Source of the DNA: VAXT01 sp963850415
Lineage (GTDB): Bacteria; Actinomycetota; Thermoleophilia; Gaiellales; Gaiellaceae
Direction: 5' to 3'
DNA length: 64,000 nucleotides
NCBI GenBank assembly: GCA_963850415.1
Contig: CAWKLE010000003.1
Location: forward strand, 992,001 to 1,056,000
The translations under genes and the position numbers were made by a program. Below, piece by piece: positions 58,861-64,000 of the stretch (position 1 is the first letter of the stretch; each line of letters starts with the position of its first letter). Below the pieces are notes generated by a model. That model saw nothing but the letters and a program-made list of their open reading frames with translations, made no database searches and had not been told where the DNA came from.

Positions 58861-60408
58861 ATGACGGAGCTCGTCAGCGCTCGAGAGATCCCCGCCGAGC
58901 GAGCGGTTGCGCGGCGGCTCGCGGACGCCCGTGTCCGGTACGTGCTGCTCGTCGCCGCGCTCGCGGGCGCGTACTACGCTGCGGCGCAGATCGGGTACAC
59001 GCTGAAGTTCACGGGCGCGGTCGCGGCGATCGTCTGGTTGCCGGTCGGAGTCGGGATCGCCTTCCTCTACCTCGGCGGCCTGAAGCTGTGGCCGGGCGTG
59101 GTCGCGGGGGATCTGCTCGCGAACCAGTACCAGACGCTCCCGGTCGGCTCTGCCATCGGGCAGACGATCGGGAACACGCTCGAGGTGCTGGTCGCCGCGT
59201 ACCTGATCCGGCGACTCGTGCGCAGCGGCCGTCCGCTCGACAGCGTGGCTGGAGTGTGCGGCCTCCTCGTCGCGATCGCCGCGGGCACCGCGGTCAGCGC
59301 CACGATCGGGCCCTCCTCTTTACGCCTCGGCAATGTGCTGTCGACGTCGGACCTGCCTCACGTCTGGCATACCTGGTGGCTCGGGGACACCGCGGGCGCG
59401 CTCGTCGTCGTCCCGCTCGCCCTCGCCTGGTGGCAGCCGCTCAGGCTGTCCTGGACGCGGGCGCGAATCGCCGAAGGAGCTCTGATGCTGAGCTCGGTGA
59501 TCATCCTCACCGACGTCGCGCTGCGGACAGACCGGCCGCTCGTGTACATCGTCTTTCCGACCCTGATCTGGGCCGCGCTGCGCTTCGGGCCGCGCGGCGG
59601 CACGCTGGCCGTCGCGGTCGCCGTCGGCTTCACGCTCTGGAAGACGGCCCATCACTCGGGCCCGTTCGTCGTCGAGTCGATTCCGCGCAGCACCCTCAGC
59701 ACGCAGCTGTACGTCTCCGTGGCGGCGCTGTCGACGATGTTTCTTGCGGCGGTCGTCGCCGAGCGCGAGGCGATCGCGAAAGGCCTGCTCGAATCGCGCG
59801 CGCGCCTGATAGGCGTTGCGGATCGCGAGCGGCGGCGGCTGGAGAACAACCTGCACGACGGCGCTCAGCTCACGCTGACGATGCTCGCCGGCCAGCTCGC
59901 GACGGCCAGAGAGGAGTCACGACGCAATCCCGACCTCGCGCCGGGGCTCTTCGAGGATGCGGAGACGCACCTGCTGATCGCCATCGACGAGCTCCGCGAT
60001 CTGGCGCACGGGATTCACCCGACGATCCTCACCGACCTCGGCCTCGGGGAGGCGATCCGTAGCCTGACTGACGGCTCGCCCGTCCCGATCCGGCTCCTGG
60101 AGCTGCCTTCCGGCCGGCTCGACCCGACCGCAGAGGCGACCGCGTACTACGTCGTCGCCGAGGCCTTGACGAACGCGCAGCGCCACGCCCGCGCGCAGAC
60201 GATCACGATCCGCGTCATCGAGTCCGGACGCTTCCTGCGGATCGAGGTCGGCGACGACGGCGGCGGCGGGGCAGACGAACGGCATGGCTCGGGACTCCAG
60301 GGCCTGCGTGACCGGGTCGAGGCCGTGGGCGGCCTGCTCCGCGTGGCGAGCGCCCCCGGTCGCGGGACGCTGGTTCGTGCCGACATCCCGCTCGTCGCTC
60401 GAAATTGA
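58861..60408 (+). CDS. MASE1-domain histidine kinase (HisKA_3 type)
   Basis: A 515-residue sensor kinase. Residues ~25-300 are a multi-helix membrane region of MASE1 type (AAQIGYTLKFTGAVAAIVWLPVGVGIAFLYLGG, GDTAGALVVVPLALAWW). The dimerisation domain contains RERRRLENNLHDGAQLTLT with phospho-acceptor His332. The ATPase domain has the N-box YYVVAEALTNAQRHA and G-box GDDGGGG and GSGLQGLRDRVEAVGG. HisKA_3 kinases usually pair with NarL/LuxR regulators. None is next to it; the one at 34.5 kb is a candidate by type only. The ligand is unknown. Confidence 0.9.
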   Translation: MTELVSAREIPAERAVARRLADARVRYVLLVAALAGAYYAAAQIGYTLKFTGAVAAIVWLPVGVGIAFLYLGGLKLWPGVVAGDLLANQYQTLPVGSAIGQTIGNTLEVLVAAYLIRRLVRSGRPLDSVAGVCGLLVAIAAGTAVSATIGPSSLRLGNVLSTSDLPHVWHTWWLGDTAGALVVVPLALAWWQPLRLSWTRARIAEGALMLSSVIILTDVALRTDRPLVYIVFPTLIWAALRFGPRGGTLAVAVAVGFTLWKTAHHSGPFVVESIPRSTLSTQLYVSVAALSTMFLAAVVAEREAIAKGLLESRARLIGVADRERRRLENNLHDGAQLTLTMLAGQLATAREESRRNPDLAPGLFEDAETHLLIAIDELRDLAHGIHPTILTDLGLGEAIRSLTDGSPVPIRLLELPSGRLDPTAEATAYYVVAEALTNAQRHARAQTITIRVIESGRFLRIEVGDDGGGGADERHGSGLQGLRDRVEAVGGLLRVASAPGRGTLVRADIPLVARN

Positions 60409-60455
60409 CCCAGCCGGGTCAAGCTCCGCGCTCGCACAACTGACAGGCTGGAGAT

Positions 60456-60641
60456 GTGAACGCACAACGCACGACCCTTGCCGAGATCCACCGCTTCCGC
60501 GTCAAGCACGCCCTGCGCTCGATCGAGGACGCGCTGATCCTCCTCGACGACGAGCCCGCCGAGGGCATCGAGACGTCGGCGCTCGAGCGCGTCCGCGACG
60601 ACCTTGCCGTCGTGCTGCGCACGCTCGAGACCGCTCGCTGA
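60456..60641 (+). CDS. Very small helical protein
   Basis: GTG start; 61 residues, with GGAG a few bases upstream. Third codon positions are almost all G or C, as in true genes here. The sequence TLAEIHRFRVKHALRSIEDALILLDDEPAEGIETSALERVRDDLAVVLRTLETA would form one or two amphipathic helices with many Arg, Asp and Leu residues. It has no Cys, signal peptide or membrane segment. It lies after the kinase gene and could be co-transcribed. No family could be recognised. Confidence 0.55.
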   Translation: MNAQRTTLAEIHRFRVKHALRSIEDALILLDDEPAEGIETSALERVRDDLAVVLRTLETAR

Positions 60642-60690
60642 TTTCGCACGATCTGATGACCTGAGGCGCTCGTGCTGCGATGATTGTCGC

Positions 60691-60879
60691 GTGCAGCGTT
60701 TCTCCGTCACGATCCAGGGGCCAGGCTGGGAAGACCTCCAGGACATCGAGCTCCCGCGGGCGCCTTCCGAGGGCGACGCGATCGAGACGCGCTACGGAAC
60801 CTGCATCGTGACGGAGGTCGATGCAGCGCCGGACGCGGAGAGCTACAGCGGCAAGATCACCTGCCGCCTACCCGGCTAG
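60691..60879 (+). CDS. Very small beta-rich protein
   Basis: GTG 60691 gives a 62-residue protein, beginning VQRFSVTIQGPGWEDLQDIELPRAPSEGDAIETRYGTCIVTEVDAAP and ending CRLPG. Alternating hydrophobic and charged residues suggest beta-strands. Codon use is strongly G/C-ending. A longer open frame from 60604 is unlikely because it overlaps the preceding gene's end. Its stop shares CTAG with the stop of the convergent 59-residue gene. No function can be proposed. Confidence 0.55.
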   Translation: MQRFSVTIQGPGWEDLQDIELPRAPSEGDAIETRYGTCIVTEVDAAPDAESYSGKITCRLPG

Positions 60880-61055
60880 ACGGCGTTGGCGTTCGGCTCC
60901 GCGGGCCGCATCACCGCGCCGATGAGCCACAGGACCGGGAAGAAGATCCCGAAGACGAACAGCCACCCGTGGCCCTTCCTGAGCGTCATCAGGCCCAGGG
61001 TGAACAGAATCGTGATGTAGAGGATGAAGCCGAGGATGCCGACGCCCCACCACAT
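60876..61055 (-). CDS. Small two-helix membrane protein, 59 residues
   Basis: This gene falls below a 60-residue length filter but is well supported. AAGGAGGG lies about seven bases before ATG 61055. The product begins MWWGVGILGFILYITILFTLGLMTLRKGHG and continues WLFVFGIFFPVLWLIGAVMRPAEPN. It has two membrane helices joined by a basic turn, so both ends lie on one side of the membrane. Small proteins of this form are common and often uncharacterised in actinobacteria. It overlaps the convergent gene by 4 bp at CTAG. Confidence 0.75.
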   Translation of the reverse strand: MWWGVGILGFILYITILFTLGLMTLRKGHGWLFVFGIFFPVLWLIGAVMRPAEPNANAV

Positions 61056-61108
61056 GGTTGCCCTCCTTCAGTTGCCGCCGATTGGGCGCATTAGAGCACC
61101 AGCTTCGC

Positions 61109-62293
61109 TCAGGCCGCGGGCGCAGGCTCGCTCTCGGGCGGCGGAGCTCGGTCCGCTTCCGCAGCTTTCGCCTCTGCCAGCTCCCGTGTGATGTGCAGCG
61201 CCGCCGACGTGAGCGGCGCCGCCAGCACTAGCCCGACCATCCCGAAGATGCTGCCGAAGCCGATCGTCACGATCAGGACGACGAGCGGGTTCAGGTCGAG
61301 CGTGGCCCCGAACGCGATCGGCTGCACGATGTTCTGGAGCAGCCCGTTCCCGAGGATGACCATCACGAGCATGATCACCGCATCCGTCGTCCCGCCGTTG
61401 GAGAGCGTCAGCAGCACGGCGAACGCTCCCGAGACGAACGCACCGATGAACGGGACATAGGCCGTAACGAAGACGACGACCGCGATCGTCCCGGCCAGCG
61501 GCACTCCGAGGATGATCGCGGTCAGCCCGATCACGAACGCGTTGAAGGCGGCGACGATCGTCACTCCGAGGAAGTAGCGGCGCAGCGACTTGATCACGTT
61601 CCCGGTGATCACTGTGGCGACTTCGGCGGGCACGCCGAGGTGGCGGTCGATGAAGCCGCGCACGGACGGGCCGTCCTTGAGCAGGAAGAACGTTGCGAAG
61701 GCGCTGAACGTCACGAAGAAGATGAGCGAGGTGAGGTCCTTGATTCCCGCGCCGAGACCCTGGATCAGCTCCTTCCCCGACGTGGTCGTGCCGCTCTTCG
61801 CGCTCTGCGTTACCCCCGAGGTCCCGTTCGCGCCCGTGTCGTTGACCCAGCCCTGAATCTTGGCGACGGCCTCATTGAGGGATTTCTTGATCTCCGACGA
61901 CTGCTCGACGAGCCCGCCCACGACCAACAGGAAGATGACGATGCCGAGCGCGATCAGTCCGAGTAGGACGATCGCAGCGCCTGCTGGGCGGGGTATCCGG
62001 TGCTGCTGCATCTTCGTCACGAGGGGCCCGGCGACCGTGGCCAGGATCGCTCCGACGATGACCGGCATCGTGATCGTCGAGGTCAGGCCGAGGAGCCACG
62101 TGAGGCCGACGAGCAGGATCGCGACCCCGACGAGGAACCAGGCGAGCAGGCCCAGGTCGCGCAGCCACATCGGCGCCGAGAAGACGCGCGAGAGGGACGT
62201 GGCGTCGATCTCGACGACGGTCCGCTCGGGCGTCTCGGGCTCCGGCTCCGCGGTCGGAACGTGGCCGCGGCGTAGGCGATCGAACAGTCCCAT
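61109..62293 (-). CDS. AI-2E (PerM/TqsA) family transporter-like protein
   Basis: ATG 62293 is preferred (MGLFDRLRRG); a longer frame reaches into the decarboxylase leader. The 394-residue protein has about eight hydrophobic helices. Family landmarks are VIVGAILATVAGPLVTKMQQHRIPR, FFVTFSAFATFFLLKDGP, and TAYVPFIGAFVSGAFAVLLTL, with GSIFGMVGLVLAAPLTSAALHITREL at the end. TqsA exports the AI-2 signal, but many members do other, mostly unknown, transport, so this is a family call only. The N-terminus has an acidic, Pro-rich region. Confidence 0.88.
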   Translation of the reverse strand: MGLFDRLRRGHVPTAEPEPETPERTVVEIDATSLSRVFSAPMWLRDLGLLAWFLVGVAILLVGLTWLLGLTSTITMPVIVGAILATVAGPLVTKMQQHRIPRPAGAAIVLLGLIALGIVIFLLVVGGLVEQSSEIKKSLNEAVAKIQGWVNDTGANGTSGVTQSAKSGTTTSGKELIQGLGAGIKDLTSLIFFVTFSAFATFFLLKDGPSVRGFIDRHLGVPAEVATVITGNVIKSLRRYFLGVTIVAAFNAFVIGLTAIILGVPLAGTIAVVVFVTAYVPFIGAFVSGAFAVLLTLSNGGTTDAVIMLVMVILGNGLLQNIVQPIAFGATLDLNPLVVLIVTIGFGSIFGMVGLVLAAPLTSAALHITRELAEAKAAEADRAPPPESEPAPAA

Positions 62294-62363
62294 TCTCCGC
62301 CAGCTGAAAGTACTGCGCTCGTCGGCTGGTGTAGCGTCGCGTCGACCCCAGGAGAGGAGAACC

Positions 62364-63749
62364 GTGACGCTCAAACACCCTTCCCAGCCAGCACCGACCA
62401 GCGAGCTCTCGGTCGATCCGCTGTTCGGCCGCGAAGGACCGATTCCCCGTTATGAGCTCCCAGCCGGCGAAATGCCGCCGGACGTCGCGTACCAGATCAT
62501 CCACGACGAGCTGATGCTCGACGGCAACGCTCGGCTCAACGTGGCCACGTTCGTCTCGACGTGGATGGAGCCTCAGGCCGAGAAGCTGATGGCCGAATGC
62601 TTCGACAAGAACATGATCGACAAGGACGAGTACCCACAGACGGCCGAGCTCGAGTCGCGCTGTGTCGCGATCCTGAGCAACCTCTGGAGCGCACCCGACG
62701 CGAGTCAGGCGACCGGATGTTCGACGACCGGGTCGAGCGAGGCGGCGATGCTGGGCGGCCTCGCGCTCAAGCGCAGGTGGCAGAAACGGCGCGAGGCCGA
62801 GGGCAAGCCGGCGGACAAGCCGAACCTCGTGATGGGAATCAACGTCCAGGTCTGCTGGGAGAAGCTCGCCAACTACTGGGACGTCGAGATGCGGCTCGTG
62901 CCGATGGAAGGCGACCGCTTCAACCTCTCGCCCGAGGAGGCCGTGAAGCTCTGCGACGAGAACACGATCGGCGTCGTCGGCATCCTCGGCTCGACCTTCG
63001 ACGGCTCCTACGAGCCGATCGCGGAGCTGTGCGAGCGGCTGGACAGGTTCCAGGAGGAGACCGGACTCGACATCCCGGTGCACGTCGACGGGGCGTCCGG
63101 GGCGATGATCGCGCCGTTCATCGATCCCGACCTCGTGTGGGACTTCCAGCTGCCGCGCGTGGCCTCGATCAACACGTCCGGCCACAAGTACGGGCTCGTC
63201 TACCCCGGAGTCGGCTGGATCATCTGGCGCGATACGGACGCGCTGCCCGAGGACCTGATCTTCTGGGTCAACTACCTCGGGAACAACATGCCGACCTTCG
63301 CGCTCAACTTCTCGCGGCCGGGCTCGCAGGTCGTCGCGCAGTACTACAACTTCCTGCGCCTGGGCTTCGACGGCTACCGGCGCGTGCAGGGCTACGCACG
63401 CGAGGTGGCGACACGGCTGGCGGACAGGATCGCGGAGCTCGGGCCGTTCGAGCTCCTGACACGCGGCGACGAGCTGCCCGTGTTCGCGTTCAAGCTCAAG
63501 GACGACGTGGACAACTTCACCGTCTTCGACGTCTCGAACGCGATGCGCGAGCGCGGCTGGCAGCTCCCGGCCTACACGTTCCCCGAGAACCGGACCGACC
63601 TCGCAGCGCTCAGGGTCGTCGTCCGGCGCGGGTTCACCCACGACCTCGCCGACCTGCTCCTCGACGACCTGCAGCGACAGCTCCCGCGCCTGCAGAGCCA
63701 GCCCGAGCCCGTTCACGACGCGTCCACGGGAACTGCCTTCGCCCACTGA
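62364..63749 (+). CDS. gadB: Glutamate decarboxylase
   Basis: GTG 62364 with GGAGAGGAG four to five bases upstream. The 461-residue enzyme has the length and motifs of bacterial GadB: DGNARLNVATFVSTWMEPQAEKLMAE, GCSTTGSSEAAMLGGLALKRRW, VHVDGASGAMIAPF and the PLP lysine Lys275 in NTSGHKYGLVYPGVGW. It turns glutamate into GABA and CO2 and consumes a proton, so it serves acid resistance or GABA metabolism. No glutamate/GABA antiporter gene is adjacent. The C-terminal end overlaps or abuts the start of the next gene. Confidence 0.95.
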   Translation: MTLKHPSQPAPTSELSVDPLFGREGPIPRYELPAGEMPPDVAYQIIHDELMLDGNARLNVATFVSTWMEPQAEKLMAECFDKNMIDKDEYPQTAELESRCVAILSNLWSAPDASQATGCSTTGSSEAAMLGGLALKRRWQKRREAEGKPADKPNLVMGINVQVCWEKLANYWDVEMRLVPMEGDRFNLSPEEAVKLCDENTIGVVGILGSTFDGSYEPIAELCERLDRFQEETGLDIPVHVDGASGAMIAPFIDPDLVWDFQLPRVASINTSGHKYGLVYPGVGWIIWRDTDALPEDLIFWVNYLGNNMPTFALNFSRPGSQVVAQYYNFLRLGFDGYRRVQGYAREVATRLADRIAELGPFELLTRGDELPVFAFKLKDDVDNFTVFDVSNAMRERGWQLPAYTFPENRTDLAALRVVVRRGFTHDLADLLLDDLQRQLPRLQSQPEPVHDASTGTAFAH

Positions 63750-64000
63750 CAGCTCGTATCCGCTGACCCCGCCCGGCTGGCGGGAGACGACGCGCCGGAC
63801 GGTCGGGCCGTTCGCGACGCACGTCACGTGGGACCGGCCCGACGGCGGGACGAGCTCGTGGTCCTCGCGGGCGCACCGCAAGCACGCGTCGAGGCTGTCC
63901 AGACCCGGGCGACCCGGGGTCTGGTGGGCGCCACGGCGCGCGTCGTGGTGGATCGGAGTCCTGTTCGCGATCGGCTCCACATGCTTCCTCGTCGGCCCGT
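63733..64000 (+). CDS. Partial membrane protein, 3' end cut; start codon unclear
   Basis: A protein-like frame runs to the window edge, reading SYPLTPPGWRETTRRTVGPFATHVTWDRP and, near the end, ASWWIGVLFAIGSTCFLVGP. The last part is a membrane helix. No ATG, GTG or TTG is found in frame for over 100 bases upstream; CTG 63733 (after GGGAA) and CTG 63763 are the only options. If 63733 is right it overlaps gadB by 17 bp. The YPLTPPGW opening is reminiscent of actinobacterial YrhK-like membrane proteins of unknown function. Confidence 0.55.
   Translation, partial: MPSPTDSSYPLTPPGWRETTRRTVGPFATHVTWDRPDGGTSSWSSRAHRKHASRLSRPGRPGVWWAPRRASWWIGVLFAIGSTCFLVGP

Noticed and set aside
61872..63980. A 702-residue minus-strand open frame opposite glutamate decarboxylase
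   Set aside because: The plus-strand enzyme has the PLP lysine and full family layout; the minus frame lacks any motif and crosses two other genes.
1..64000. Prophage, integron, CRISPR array, tRNA or rRNA genes
   Set aside because: No direct-repeat arrays with spacers, integrase, capsid or transposase genes were seen, and no clear tRNA or rRNA sequence was recognised. The holin-like and endolysin-like domains here are parts of chromosomal cell-wall or membrane proteins.

Overview
The window reads as chromosome of a high-GC actinobacterium-like organism, most plausibly a Thermoleophilia (Gaiellales/Solirubrobacterales-type) lineage. The grounds are G/C-dominated third codon positions, many GTG starts, several genes that start 6-9 bases after a TANNNT hexamer (leaderless promoters), and a gene set typical of soil actinobacteria: MmpL, M29 aminopeptidase, PASTA lysozyme, cydABDC, a GH15 trehalase-type enzyme. 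No rRNA, tRNA, CRISPR array, integrase or transposase gene is visible. The taxonomic placement is inference.

Layout. 1-6.8 kb: cut-off secreted helical protein, secreted double beta-propeller, LolA-like protein with an ABC-2 transporter, two cell-wall enzymes (YkuD, M15). 6.9-7.9 kb: a decayed PD40 propeller gene. 7.9-18.4 kb: housekeeping and accessory genes (RibD/DHFR-like, MmpL, cupin, FMN protein, M29 peptidase, MarR with a divergent MFS pump, membrane pair, PhnB-like, hydrolase, bPH_2/SHOCT). 18.4-21.1 kb: BrkB protein, then two genes (FMN protein, S51 peptidase) that share a near-identical palindromic operator. 21.2-29.4 kb: aldo/keto reductase, K+ channel, GH25-PASTA lysozyme, DMT exporter, C39-like secreted protease, a Vps62-like/membrane fusion, class III-type alcohol dehydrogenase, and a truncated gene remnant.

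29.5-40.9 kb: tandem DUF4239 proteins, DMT transporter, a polyphosphate-type pair (CYTH; CYTH-Ppx/GppA), divergent NarL-type and MalT/LAL-type regulators, a small conserved protein, a membrane-anchored phosphodiesterase-like protein and a lipoprotein. 40.9-51.6 kb: MFS pump, then one long plus-strand run: NDH-2, SCP2, glycogen-debranching-type enzyme, G6PDH, GH15 enzyme, GMC oxidoreductase. Most of these overlap stop-to-start, which points to carbohydrate release feeding NADPH formation and respiration. 51.6-57.8 kb: a minus-strand operon cydA-cydB-cydD-cydC (bd oxidase and its assembly exporter) plus a small protein; cydA carries a one-base frameshift as read. 57.9-64 kb: aldose epimerase, MASE1 histidine kinase, three very small proteins (one missed by length cut-offs), AI-2E family protein, glutamate decarboxylase and a cut-off membrane protein.

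The points most worth a second look are the twin operators near 19.7 and 20.4 kb, the CYTH-Ppx gene without a normal start codon, the REP/MITE-like palindrome pair at 46.4-46.6 kb, the cydA frameshift, the LolA-like/ABC unit, the Vps62-like and holin-like domain fusions, and the decayed genes at 6.9 and 29.4 kb.
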